NCBI GenBank assembly: GCA_036346375.1
Contig: JAYEVE010000391.1
Coordinates: 186,001 to 250,000 of the forward strand
Length of the DNA: 64,000 nucleotides
Direction: 5' to 3'
Origin: Guadua angustifolia
Lineage: Eukaryota > Streptophyta > Magnoliopsida > Poales > Poaceae
Positions 9,091-21,553 of the stretch are shown here, piece after piece; the first letter of the stretch is position 1; each line of letters opens with the position of its first letter. A program made the translations under genes and the position numbers. The notes beneath the pieces are model-generated. The model was not told the origin of the DNA. It did no database searches and was given only the letters and a program-made list of their open reading frames with translations.

Positions 9091-12000
9091 GGGCTTTAGG
9101 TCCGTGGTACCGGAATTTAAAAGAGTTATCCTAGAATGAATTAAAATTTTGCTGTGTGAAAGTAGGAACATGATTTAGGTTGAACTTGTAAAATTTGGCC
9201 CTAGGGCATTAACCTTAAAACTTGGTGTAGAGTGCTTAATTAATTTAAAACTTGACACACTCTGATGCACAGTAGGAAAGGGTGTGGGTATCGTTGCTTT
9301 ACTTTTAAATGTTGTATTTAAGCTTTGATGTTGAATGCTACATTTGATAATGTATGTTGCTATGTTTATGAAAGGAATGAATTGAGTTGTTTTTGTTGTT
9401 GAGATTAAGTGAGTTGTGCTGCCGAAGGGTTTCGGTCACCTCCTTCTGTTGTGGAGTGGCCATGGTAGTGGTTGTGGCTGGGTAAAGCCACAGCCGGAAG
9501 TTTGGAGCCTCTCGTAGGTAATAGTCATCGTCTTTTGCGACAAGGTATAAAGAGTGGGTGGAGTTTGTTGGTTCCTTTTGGCTTCATTGGTTGGAGTCCA
9601 ATAGAAAGTTGGTGGTGGATCCTCTAGGATTTCTTTTACTATTCTGTCGATCGGTTTGGTTGATTTATTTTGGTCTTTATTGGTTGGAAACAAAGGAAAG
9701 GTGTTTGGTAATGAGTATTTGTTGATTGTTTTTCTGTCAGTTTTTTTGGTTTTGCCTTCTTTGGTTGAAGACAAAGAAGGAGAGTTTAGTGTTGCGCCTC
9801 TTTTGGTCACCTTTTCAGTTTTGAAAGCCAGGTTATTGTTGGTTGCTTTACAGAGAACGTTATTGATTTATTTTTGGTGTTAAGGCTTTATCTGAGAAGG
9901 ATTTGGTTGATCGTTTGGTTTTCCCCTTGCATCCATCTTCCTTCGTGGAAGTTGTAAATTTTGATATTTGCTGAGGAGTTGTTGCATGTCAAGTTGGGAA
10001 TTCGAGAGTCGAGTTCTCTTGTGATTTATAATTGGGTTTCTCTAGAAAGAAAGTTGATTATTGGTGTTGTTTATGTTTAAGAGCTGTGATTTCCTCAAAG
10101 GTTGGGTATGTGACCCACGAGGATGTTCAAGACGTAAAGTGAATTGGTTGGTTGTTTAAAGACAACCTAAATTATTGTGTTGATAGAGAAAGACTAATCG
10201 AGATGATAAGTGATCTAAAGTGAAATTTGATTAGAGTTATGCATGGTGTTGCGAGTTATGGAATTAATGAGAATTCCGAGATTTGTGTTCCTGAAAAGCT
10301 AGTATTGATCACGATTGAGAAGGTCTAGAATCTTCTGAGCGACAAATTGGTATAGCAAGGTTATGTTGTAAAGACATGAGGGTTGTTGGTTTATGTTGCT
10401 TTGGTCAATCAAATTGTGGGTTGACAGAATGACTTGATCGATATGTAATCAAAGTATAGGGATATGGAATGAGTGTATGAAAGGTTAAATTTGTCCTTAA
10501 CAAATGTCTGTCTGGGATCCATAGTTATGAAAGGTGTCTAGTGGAGATCGTATTGAGTGGTTAGAATTATTTATGGGTTGAATGAACTGGGGATATTGAA
10601 TATGTAACTTAAGGATTGTGCGAAAGGGATTTGTTGATTTCACCGAGATATGTGCTGACGAGATGTGTTTTAAGCTTGGAATAAATAGGTTGTATGAAGA
10701 ATGGGTTGTCTTGGTTAGTAGACCAAAAGAAGGTGTTGGCACGTGTCTTATGTCGAGTAACTAATAAGTTATTTGTGTTGAGGGGAGTGAGAACGTGGTT
10801 CTCCTAGTGGATCGTCCTAAGATAGACAAGGTTTAGAGTTCGATGATGTTGTGACCAGTGGTAGTTACGTGAATAGTAGAAAGTAATCGAGCAAAGATTG
10901 GATGTTGTGACTTATGTTCAAGAGTGTTGGGCTTTTCAGGATTTGGTGAATATGAAATCCTCACTGGCTAAGAGTACTGGAATGCGAGAAATGGTATGAT
11001 TTGAGTTGAACCTTCTTTAAAAAAGGTTTACGGATTCAATTGATTGTATGATTTTCTGGGAGCGCATGCCTTTTGTTAAGATGTTCTAATTAGTGGGCAA
11101 TAGAACTCCCTTAATTAAGTTGCATTTTTGGTCAAGTTGCGGACTTGGCTTTGATGATCGAGAATGAGGATGAAAGAGTAGTTTTGGAAGTAATCGGGTG
11201 ATGGATTCCGGAATATTGTATGTCATTGAACCATGCCAATCTTTGGTTTGGCTAAGTTGGGTAGCTTATGTTATGAATAAGGGATTTGCACTCAAAAGTA
11301 TATGAAGGGATAGAGCTCTTTCACGGCAAACCTAATTATCTTTGGAATTAGTATTTAAAGGAAGCAAATAGACATAATGGGTTGTGCCGAAACTCTTGAG
11401 TTAAACACTTAATTTGTAACCCTATTGCAACTAGAGTTGGATTCAATTGAAAAGTGTGCATGGGTTTGCAAGTGTTTCAAAGGATGAAACTTATGATCGT
11501 TTCATAAGTGCTCAGTGGTTATCTGATAGATGTTTTGCTTTGGTAAAAGCTTGTTATTTGTTTTTGCGGAGATGAGTTGCCTCAATAAGTTTCGTGCGGT
11601 GTTTCTTCTCTAATGGAGTTTTCTCGAGGTAAAGCCTGGTGCCTTGGTTTCAATGCGTTGGTCTTGGATTGGGTGGTTAAAGGGAATCGATACTTCCTTT
11701 GCTTTCTAGCATGAGAGGCAAGATGGAATAATTCGAAAATTTGGCTATGTTTGTGAGGGAATTGAGTTTCCTTTTCTTTGAGAGGTTTTGCTTCAAATGA
11801 AAGCAAGTTGGATTGTTTTGGTTATTGAAAACTTCACAAAGATTTGAGTGAAGTTTTCTCTTTTAATTGAGTGCTTTCCGATCTAATTGTATCGCATTGA
11901 TTTGAGTTTTGAGTTTCCTTTGCGATTTGGCTTAGGAAGAAAAAGAGTGAACATTGGATGTTGTCGCGTTCTCTCCAATGTGAATTGCAGCGCATTGAGT

Positions 12001-12975
12001 TCAGGTTGATGCATGTGGTTCAATTGGTTCAAAGGAATTGTATGTCTTTTGCATTCTAGTTGGAGTTACAGAATATGAAAGCTTATGGTATAGTGTTGAG
12101 TATAATAAAGATTTATACTTTTGGGATTAGCTTTTTGAGAGGAAGATTGTGAGGGTGAGATTCTCTTAGGAAAAGAACTGATTATGGTTTGGTAATGATT
12201 TGTGGTCCTAGCTTGGGCTAGGTGTAGAACTTTGGTTGTGATTTAAAAAGGTGGATTATGATGGAGGTTGTTGATGTCTTGGTTCAAATTCTGTTGAAAG
12301 TATCATTGGTTGTAAAGAAGGTGATAGTAATTTTGATGTAAAATGTTCTGTCATTAACATTTATCTTAGTTGATTGTCCCTGGGTATGAGATATGCGTGG
12401 GAGAGGATAGAATGAAAATATAACGTGGTTTGTACTTGAAAAAAAAGGGGGTCAAACAAATGGTCAAGATGGGAGATTAAATTGAAGTTGAAAAAGGGAA
12501 TTGAGCTGAGTTTAGAGGTTGGTATCTTGTTCTGCCGAGTAGAATCATTAATTAAAAGGTATAGGATGCTTCATGGCTAAAAGAAAGATTGGTCCGAGTT
12601 ACAACAAATTATTTTGCGATAGTGGTATGATATGTTGATATTGAGTTTTGACATATAAAATTTTTATGATTGAGTCCTTAAGTGGGTGTATTGAGGATGT
12701 AGGTTGAGGACGTTCTTATGAGATTCCTTGTCTAGGAAATTATTTGGAGTCTAGAATGCCAGGGAGTTGTGTCCCTTGCAAACTTTAGTAGAAGTTGGAG
12801 TGAATGCTGAATCGTGAGAAATTGCATTTAGTTGATCTAAGTCAAATCGTTTTGTAAATAATTGGATTTGAGAATTTGGTTTTCCATTTGGATCCATTTG
12901 AGTCTTTGCGTGGATGATTGAGTTGCAAAGAAGTTTGAGTCTCTTGTGGACTTTGTGTTGGTTTCTGGCGTTCGG

Positions 12976-13011
12976 GGAATTCGGGGTCGAATTCCTTTAA
13001 GGGGGTGAGAA
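12976..13011 (+). other. A pre-PPT hairpin and polypurine tract
   Basis: GGAATTC (12976-12982) pairs perfectly with GAATTCC (12989-12995) around a GGGGTC loop, followed by AAGGGGGTGAGAA up to the LTR2 start at 13012. Elements B and G have the same loop with a different but fully paired stem at the same place. Confidence 0.8.
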
Positions 13012-15593
13012 TGTAGTACCGTAGATATTTCTTTCATTGGAACTTTCTGCCCCGAGGGGTTTGGTGGACCCATTGCTTCTGCAGAGATTAAAAATCTTAA
13101 TCTTGAGAGGGAGTGGACCACCTAGCACTTCCTTTTTCCCCACCTAACCCTCCCTCTCTCCTCCCTTATTCTTTTCTTCCCCAACCCGGCTGCATCTTCT
13201 TTTTCTTTCCCACCGACTCCTCCCTCTCCTTTCCTGCCTTGTGCTGCTCCTCCTCACCCATGGGCGCCCCAAGCTGCTGCTCCTCATCCTCCTGGGCGCC
13301 CCAAGCTGCTGCTGCTCCTCCCCCATGGACGCCCCGAGCTGCTGCTGCTCCTCCCCCATGGACGCCCCAAGCTGCTGTTCCTCCCTCCACTCCAATCCGA
13401 GTAGCAGCATCTTCTCCTCCCTCCTCCTCCTCCAAAGAGGCCTAAAGAGGTAAAAATTTCTTCTTGTAGGTGCTCTAATGGGGGTATTTCCTGGTTGGGT
13501 AGGTTCTAGGGTTTCTAGATCTGAAATTTTGGGGGGAAAAGTGACTCTATTTGGGAGGGAAATCCTCGTCTCTTTCGGGCTGTGTGCTGGCAGTGTGTTG
13601 GAGCTTCATTTCGAGGGTGTTACAAGCATTTCCTGGGGGTTCGGCTGTTGCGAAAATTGTAGATAATCAAATTACCTTTCAATAGAGACCAAAATCACTA
13701 AATTTCGTTCATCCGTTTGAAAGTTATGACCTTTTTAGTGCAGACTGCTCTGTGTTGGTTTTCAGTGATAGATGTAATGTTCAACTGAAGGGTAGACCAA
13801 GTTGCTGGCCGAATTAGACTTTTTGGTTGCTAGAGAAAGCTAGAATTTTTCCTGTAGATTAATAAAATGTATTTGTTTGCTACCTTTGCATTCAAGAATA
13901 AAAAGTTATGATGTTTTGAACTTCTGTCCAGAAAACCTGTAAGTTCTGGAAGTTCAGTTTGGGGTTGTATGTTCAGTGGTCGATTTGAGGCTCTCTGAGC
14001 TATCTCCTGAACATTTGGTAGTATCAAAAGTTGTAGATAATACTCTTAAGTTTCTGTGAAGCTAAAGAACATACGATTTGGCCAAACCATTTAAAAGATA
14101 TGCCCAAATTACTCTCTGCTGTTCAAGTTCTGAACTAATAATAGATTCAATTTTGTTCTGTGATTTAAAGCTACTTAGAGGCCGAATTAGAATCTTCCAT
14201 TGCCTGGAAAGTTGTGAGAAATTTCGTGTAGATTGATAAAATGTCATCATTTGCTTGATTCCATTTAATATAGTAATTTCTATGGGCTAAAGACTGCTTG
14301 CTGTCCCGGAATAGTTGCGAATTGCAGAGCTGCTGTTTTCGTGGTTCTGGGCTGTTTTGGGGAATAATTGCAATTGTGTTTTGCATTGTTGGATTGAGTC
14401 GGACATTGATCCGTCCATTTGCGCACTTGTCATTTTCAGGTGTTGTGTTGTCAGGGGGTGGCCTCAACCCCGTTTCGCTTCGTCTTCGGTTAAAGGCAAG
14501 TGCATCCCCTAGTTCGTGGTTAGGGGGCTTTGTAAGCATATTTAAGTGTGTTCTTAGATTGATAATAGGGGGATGAGTTTGTTGTTCATATTATGATTAT
14601 GAAAATGATGTCTTACGTTTATGATCATGTTGAAGGTTGCTCCCGTTGTTGATGCAAATGCTAATTAATGTGAAATATTGCATTGATGATGAGATTGGGG
14701 TCGTGTCGCGCATGATCATCTGGTAAGGTTGATTCATGGCGAACGATATGTGATTATATCTATTGCATTTTGCATACATATCATGCATATTGTTATGAGT
14801 CTTGTCGGTGAGAAAGACATATAAGGATATATGTCTAATCCGGAGTGCTCTGAGATGAGTCCTACTCGTAGTCCCATCCACGGAGTTGGATGGGAGCGAG
14901 TCAAGAAGAGTAGGCCCCTCCACCGGATGGAAGGGAGACGAGGTGAACACCGACGGTGTTCCTCTAGCTATACCCCAGATAGGCTAAAAGAGTTGCATTT
15001 TGAGCATGAAAGCATCAAAGCATTGCATTGCAATTGATAAATGTTAATCAATGAGAGAATGGAAATGACAGGTTGAGGATTGAGTCATGCAGAAATGGTT
15101 ATTGAGGTATGAGTACGGTTTACTTACGTTTTCGAGTTGGTTGCGGAACTTGAAGTTTATCTACAGTTTCTTTTACTTACTGAATTCAATTAAGTAAAAT
15201 GGATATGTTATCTTTCAAAGTGTTGTATCTTGCTTTGCCATGATTACATTTCGTTATGGATGCACTTTGCTGAGTCTTGGACTCACGCTTGTTTGTTTCT
15301 TGTTTTAGGTACCTTGAAGCTGTCTCGTCGGGATGGGAATAGTGGCACATACACGACTTCGGTCACTAATTCAATTACTGTCTCATAAAGTTTGGTTGCA
15401 TCTGAGTTGGTTGTAATGTATTATCCGTAGTTGCGTAGTTTGCTAATTGCCGATTGGTGATGTGATTGATTATCTAAGGACCTGCTAGAATGTGTCATCC
15501 TGGAAAGGAGTGTTTGATATATAGTATAGCTGCAATGTTTTCTGTCTGCTGAGTGGATGTCCTATTTTCTAGAGAGGTCATGCCGAAATTTTG
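13012..15593 (+). repeat. A 3' LTR, first part
   Basis: Matches 6282 to about 8847 of LTR1. Its structured block is at 14861-14990, with several small indels relative to LTR1 (the final palindrome is lost here). It stops at TTTTG (15589-15593), the left TSD of solo LTR E. The remaining 235 bases resume at 21197. Confidence 0.88.
13257..13385 (+). repeat. 33-base minisatellite in A 3' LTR
   Basis: Units of 33 bases containing GACGCCCC, AGCTGCTGCTGCTCC and a C-run, clearest at 13327-13375. It corresponds to 6529-6640 in LTR1 with a different unit arrangement. Confidence 0.65.
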
Positions 15594-17603
15594 TGTAACA
15601 TCCCAAAATTTCAAAAATAATAAAAATGAAAATTTAGAATTTAAAAAATGGAATCGAGCATACAGTTTAACTAAAACCAAGATTTTTACTTTAAATATTA
15701 TCTTTTTCTTTCTTTTCTAGTTTGTCAACCCAAAAGAAAAAGAACAAGTTGCTATATTAAAACTTTTGGTCCAAAATAAACAAACTTTGAAAATGAGTTG
15801 AGAAGGTAATCTTACATTGAATTCCCATCTTTTCTAAAACAACTCCAACCATATTAATTACTCTTGAATTTTGGGTTTAAAAGAAAAACCAATAAATGAA
15901 ATGAGTAAATGAGTAAAAGTAAAAAGGTAAAAGATAAAAGTAAAAGGCCAGTAAAAATGACATTAAACTATGGGAATTATTCACCACATCTTTTCAGCTG
16001 TCCAAAGATTTTTAATGATTTAAGTAAAGAAGTAAATAATAAAGCGACATGTTTTAACTTCAAAATAGTGACATGACAGAATTCTTCAAAAATAATAAGA
16101 GCTTATATCTCACTGAGAATTTTATCATGTATTCCTCATGACATACTTAACTCATGGTAAAAATATCAAAAACTAATAATTACTTTTATTGCCGTTTAAA
16201 ATTAAAAAACAGATACCACTTAAATCTGAAATCCGCAATGTCAGAATTTTTATTAAATAATGGAGTAAAGTTTTGAGCTGAAAATTTTACAGAAACATCC
16301 TTAGCTCAAATTCATTTGAAAAACAATGTTTCAGAAATAATAGACTTTATTTACTCTTAAAGAAAAATCAAAAACAGTAGCAAGGATTTGGAGCAGTCAG
16401 TCTTTTAATTGCCAAATCCAACACCTTAATGAAACTCAAACAAACATCAAACAACATGCTATAGAAAATAATTTTGTAAAATACTAGAGACCAAAAGATG
16501 AATAAAAATCAATTTTGTATAATTTTGGCACACCATTTTCAGAGCTTAAAAATTCAAAAACAGATTGAAAATCAGCCAAGTTTGATGAATTACTGTTCTC
16601 AAATGACAACAGATATTGAGATGAAACCAAAGAAAATGGAAAGTAGATCTTCTGGGCTGCCTACTCAAAAATTTGCAGAATTTTTCATCTGAGATATCAC
16701 CCCTGCCAAGCCCGCCCATCCGACTAGTCATCTCTCAGATTTGATTTTTGCCCACCGCAAGACATCACCGATTCAATCGATGAGAACCATGGATGAGTCA
16801 CCGCAGGTGGTCCCACGCACGCCCGGGCCCACTGGCCAGCCCCTCCTCTCTCTCCTTCCCTTCTCCTCTCCTCTTTCGCCAGACACGCCACGGTCTCTTT
16901 TTCTTCGCAATGAATGCCGCCTTTAGATTTTTTTCTCCACGCGGCCGCAGTTTATCTCAAGCTCGCCTGCTTGTCACCTCCAAGCCTTGCTCTCCGCTGC
17001 CCATCCTGCAGATCGCCAGGCCTCGCAAGTCTGCAGAGCCATAAAGCAGAGGCTGCCTCCTCACCCTTTTGCTCATTCCTCGCTTTTCCTTGTCGAGAAC
17101 TCACCCGGCCAAGGCAAGCAATGAGCCAAGCCTTGTTCAACGAAGCCTCGTGAGTCGGCTGCTTCATTTCTTGCGCACATGCACCATTGCTCCGGATCCC
17201 GAGTTGCTTTGTCTTGCATGCACCAAGCTCATCCTCGACCTTACCTCTTCTCCTTGCTTGCATGCACCAAGCCAGAGCCGACCGTGAGTCTTCCTCCTGC
17301 GCCGGCGAGTCACCTTCAACCACATCTACCAGTGAGCTCATCGCTTTGGTTCTTGCCCATGCGAACCTTGGTCGCTCGAGCTGGTGCTCTTCCGTCAGCA
17401 GCCCGGCCACCACCTCACTGCAGCCACCTCCCAGTGCCTTGCCTTCCTCTCCACCTAGCCGAGTCCTCGCAGGACAACTCCTCAAGCCTTGCCGATCGCT
17501 CCAAGCCCACCAGAGCCAGACGCCATTATTGACTTTTGGAGCTCTAGGGTTCAGATTGGTAAGCCTAAGTAAATAAGCTTGAGACCTTGTTACAAGAAAC
17601 ACA

Positions 17604-17683
17604 ATGGCGCAGTGGTTAAGTCACTAGTGTGGGACTCAGGAGGTCCTGGGTTCGATCCTCACATCTACACTTAATTTTTTTTT
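17604..17683 (+). mobile_element. tRNA-derived SINE-like sequence
   Basis: TGGCGCAGTGG (17605-17615) fits the RNA polymerase III A box and GGTTCGATCC (17649-17658) fits the B box, spaced as in tRNA-derived SINEs and followed by a nine-base T run (17675-17683). There is no CCA-ready acceptor stem, so it is not a functional tRNA gene. Grass SINEs of the p-SINE type have this layout; family assignment is not possible by eye. No flanking duplication was found. Confidence 0.5.
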
Positions 17684-19731
17684 CTTATTTTTGCTATGCA
17701 ATGAAACACTTATAACTTTTGCTGTGAAACTCCGATTAATGCAAACTCAATTCCTAATTTTGAGTTAGTCAGTAAAGATTCAGAATATGCAATAAAAGTT
17801 ATATGTTGCTTGCTGCAAAAACTTTTAATTAGGAGTTGAATGAAAGCCATGATTTAAGTATTATGAAGGAACTATGATAATCCTAGCTCTAAAAATTATG
17901 AAATAAATCCAGCATGCTCCTGCAATCTCAAATGTCCCATTTCTGTAAAAAGATTTAGGATTCAATGTGTTTTGCATCAAAAGTTGATTGTGCCAAGCCT
18001 TAATATCATGCAAGATTCAAATAGTTAAAATATGGATTAAATGGACTCAAAAATTGGTGAAACCAGTTTGGATGCAATCTTGGGTTTGTATAGATCACCA
18101 AGATATAAAAACATTTAAGTTTCACCTTGGTTTGCCATATTTTCTCACTAATCAAACAAGCGATCGGTAAAACGGACGATTGGTAAGGCCCGCAAAAGAA
18201 CCCCAAACTCGATAAAACTAAATGCTATAACCCTAAAATGTCATATAATTGTTTGCTGTGGGAAAATGGTATCATAATGAACAATTTTGAGTTAGGTCAT
18301 ATTACGTCGCAATGAACTTCGGTATGAAAAACATCTTTAACGAAGGTGAAAAATCATGAAACCAACTTTAAAACACTCTTAGGATTACCCTCAGCTTATC
18401 CCGAAAAATGATTAGATTATCCCATAAGGTGTGATCGCAATCGAAGAATGAAAACGACCGTAATTACGCGAATAATGTGGTCATATAAGCCTTTTTGGCA
18501 ACCCGTAAAATATCTTATATACATCAAAAATAGCGAAAGAATAGCTGAGTAACATTCTATGATACTTATACTACCATGTTCTGGAAAAATACTTCATTTA
18601 CAACCTTCTTATCATATAAAACTAGTTGCTGCAAATACCTTAAGTGACCACAAACTGCACATTTTCAGAATCACTTAAGCACTTTCGGTGGCTTGTAAAT
18701 TTACTCGGCCAAACATAAAATTTTGGGGAAATGGTCCAGAATCATACCCCAGTATATGAACAACCAAATTATGTCAACATATCTCAATTACTACTTACTT
18801 ATCAAATAAATTATGTTAACGCAAAAGCCCTAAATGATAACATCGTCGAACCGTTTTACGCGAACAGTAAGAGTAGAAAGTCTTCGTCCAATGTTGCCGC
18901 AAGGCAAGAAATCATCCTATGACTATATAATAACCGCGAATAACTTTAAATGTCAGATCTAACTTGTAGGAATTGCTCCCATGCATGAACACTTAAAGAT
19001 AAGCACTATTCAAGCAAACCTTTAAGTGAATGTTTTGCTTTTATCAATCCAAACAATTTTAGCATCTTGAATTCGAAATTGAAAATACCAAAATCCACCA
19101 TGACCTTCTTGGTAAGATTTAATTTGGTAATTTTTATCTGATTTCTTTTTGTCCCATTTTGATTCGGTGTTGTTTGCTTTTGTCTCGGTTCTTATTATTC
19201 AACGCGTAGAAGACGATAATTCGGATTCGGTTATTAACGACATCGACTTTGATCCGGATTATATTCTGACGACGAGCAACCAGTGCAAGCACCTCCTTTG
19301 ACCATCTTGATCCCATATTTGCAATGATATTTTGTTTTATCAAAACTATATGCATGCGTGTATGTTTTAGACTTGTTATATTGTGGGTGATGGTAGCTAA
19401 ATCCAATTGTTGCATTCCCATTACCTTGACATTTGAATCAACGCCATTGTAACCTAGTAATGGTGTAGACAATAATTAATGTCACTTGGGTAAAACTTAG
19501 AGATTAACATATGTATATGCTTAGACTTGCTCATTAGATTGATTTCAAAATGATGGGAGATGTTTCAACTACATTGAGCAAACTTGTTTAAATTGAATGG
19601 AACCGAGGTTTGGTTTCCGTGTATCTTGGTAAAAACCCAACTCAAAACTTATGATTTAGACGCAAGAAGTTATTACTTAACTTGCGGCGTGAAACGGACC
19701 TCACGCGTAGTTAGGGGGAGATTCTCGACTG

Positions 19732-20120
19732 GGTCAGTTAAGGACCGAACTTGATGCTATCATCTAAGTGAATTCGTGCAACCACAAGTTCCGGTATGGG
19801 ACGGACCTGGCTAAGTAATTTGTGCGTGTCGTTATTAGCTTCGCCATTGGGTTGTGTGGGGTTCGGGTAGACCTTGCAAGGCGCAAGAGGGGCTCTGTTA
19901 TGGGCGGTTAGCCCTAATGTACCGTGAAACCTTAGCTGCGGTTGGTAGCGTGTCGCGCATTGTAAAGGCCTTGTCATGATCTTCCGCCGACACACCAAAG
20001 GAAGTGTGTTAATAGCTTGGCATTAAGGGAAGATCATGTCTTGTGGGTAAAGTGTACACTCTCTGCAGAGATTAAAAATCTAATTAATTAGCCGTGTTTC
20101 ATGGTCATGAGCAACTTGGG
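19732..20120 (+). other. Second structured block, LTR E copy
   Basis: Aligns by eye with 31985-32374 and 41706-42100 (element B) and with the minus strand around 51640-52077 (element G). Inverted repeats: CATGATCTTCC near 19975 with GGAAGATCATG near 20028 (11 pairs), and CCGTG (20092-20096) with CATGG (20100-20104). It sits in the LTR downstream of the GC-rich promoter-like part. Confidence 0.5.
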
Positions 20121-21196
20121 GAAATAATGTCAAGTATAGTCTCTGCTTTTGCTAAAACTTTTGGAAATGGTGTTGGAATGAGTTGGTGGATTGGGAAGCC
20201 ATTGGTGGCTGTTTTACTCGTCATTTGCAGCCATGGAGGGTTGTGAATTGCTGTTTATGAACTCTACTTACTGTTATTTAGCTTCATATTAAATGCTCTT
20301 TACAAATTCGTTACTGCTTTTATGAATCTTTTGCTTGCAAACAAAATCGCTTTATGCTGAAATGAGACCAGTAGAAGCTTAATTCCTTGTTATAGCCCTG
20401 CATTTATCTGTATTTCCATACACTAAAGTCTTGCGAGTACATACGTGTACTCATGGTTGCTTAATCCTAACAATATAGACGACGGTATGGAAGAACTCCC
20501 CGACGACACGCATTTTACTCCGGTCCGACAATGATGTTGATGGATGAACTTGGGCTTTTCCAAGTCGGTTGCCTTTGGGTTTTATGGATGGGCATACCGC
20601 TGTCCTACTTTTGGTATATGTTTAATTCCGCTGCAATTTACTCTTTTGACATGTAACATTTGGCTGGTCGGCCACTACTTGTAATAGTAAGTAGTTGTAA
20701 TAGTTGTAGTATATGTTTATGCTATTCCAACTACTTAGAATCATGTGTATGTGTTGCGATACATCTCGAATGCGGGATATGTGGGTGCTAGGCGTTGATC
20801 TTGGGAACTAGCACTAGACACATATCCGGCACTGAATTGTCATCAACCATCGATGCATACACTCTGCAACCGCCGTTCTTTGGCTATTGCTCTTGCTCCC
20901 TTGGAGAGTGCGGCGATACCAAGGTCCCGAGACGGATGGCGAATGCTATGCGTGGATGAGTTGGTCTCAATCCCGTATGGTTGTTCGGAATGGAATCGAA
21001 ACTCCCATGGACGCAGTAAGTGTGTACTGTGCGACTATGTGGCTCATATTTGCTTGAGTGAGGGCCATTTAGTCAATACTCCGTGCACGGGACTTTTGGG
21101 TGGCAGTGAGCATACACTTAAGTGGAGTATGGGTGTCACCTCTAAGTCTAACGCACGTGTGAGGATCGATTCGTATTTCCGGGTGCCCACATTTTG

Positions 21197-21431
21197 TAAA
21201 TTTCGGTGACTTAGTTTTAAGCCGGTTTTAGATGTTAGTGCTTGGTTGTAGTCAAATTAGTGAAGGTATTAGGTTGTTATGACTTCTTTGGTAATCCTCA
21301 GTTCAATTGATTTTGTTGTGGAGAATTATCGTGTGTTGGTAACCCCTTTGGACATGTGTGGGTCCGAGGGGTGTCGCTAGTGAAGCAGGGCTTTGGTAGC
21401 ATCCGTGGCGCGTTGGCGTCGGGGTGTTACA
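21197..21431 (+). repeat. A 3' LTR, second part
   Basis: Resumes the LTR after E and ends GGTGTTACA with an intact terminal CA. It corresponds to about 8847-9075 of LTR1. Confidence 0.88.
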
Positions 21432-21436
21432 TCATG

Positions 21437-21553
21437 TCAAGAATAATAAAAAACCAAAATTCCATGTAAAAATAAATTAAAAGTAGCAATTTTAATTCCA
21501 TATGAACATCAAAATAAAAATAAAATTCAAAACAAAATAAATTGAGCAAAAGA
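21437..21553 (+). repeat. AT-rich Helitron-associated repeat, copy 1, third segment
   Basis: Continues copy 1 after element A and leads straight into copy 2, whose 'AAAAGAAGCCACCACG' start is at about 21554. Confidence 0.65.

Larger units (their letters stand above)
9076..13011 (+). other. A interior, non-coding or fully decayed
   Basis: 3936 bases, T/G-rich on the plus strand, with no frame above 124 codons. No zinc knuckle, protease, reverse transcriptase or integrase motif is visible on either strand. A perfect 9-pair hairpin lies at 9755-9780 (CCTTCTTTG with CAAAGAAGG), and a shorter hairpin with a related GGTTGGA loop lies near 9582-9602. The element either never carried pol or has lost all trace of it. 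Confidence 0.7.
15594..21191 (+). mobile_element. Solo LTR E, 5.6 kb
   Basis: Begins TGTAACATCCC, ends GGTGCCCACA, and is flanked by TTTTG at 15589-15593 and 21192-21196. The intact sequence is visible in LTR1 of A near 8837. There is no primer site, polypurine tract or internal coding sequence, and the layout (AT-rich start, GC-rich stretch at about 16790-17550, T-rich middle, structured block at 19732-20120) matches the LTRs of B and G. It is therefore best read as one very long LTR left after LTR-LTR recombination. Minus-strand frame 16952-17602 (216 codons) lies in the GC-rich part and looks like composition, not a gene. Confidence 0.82.
6282..21431 (+). mobile_element. LTR retrotransposon A, with nested solo LTR
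   Basis: Begins TGTAGTACCG and ends GGTGTTACA, flanked by TCATG at 6277-6281 and 21432-21436. The joined flanks match the uninterrupted repeat near 22073 and 24350. LTRs are about 2.8 kb and the interior 3.9 kb. The plus orientation follows from TGGTATCAGAGC (initiator-tRNA-Met-type primer site) just after LTR1 and a purine tract just before LTR2. The interior has no gag or pol I can recognise. LTR2 is interrupted by solo LTR E. Superfamily: probably Ty3/gypsy, judged from the pre-PPT hairpin shared with elements B and G. Confidence 0.9.

Noticed and set aside
16952..17602. 216-codon minus-strand frame
   Set aside because: Lies in the GC-rich leader-like part of solo LTR E, antisense to the element and without conserved motifs.
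17604..17660. Functional tRNA gene
   Set aside because: A and B boxes are present but no complete cloverleaf with acceptor stem could be drawn. Better read as SINE-like.
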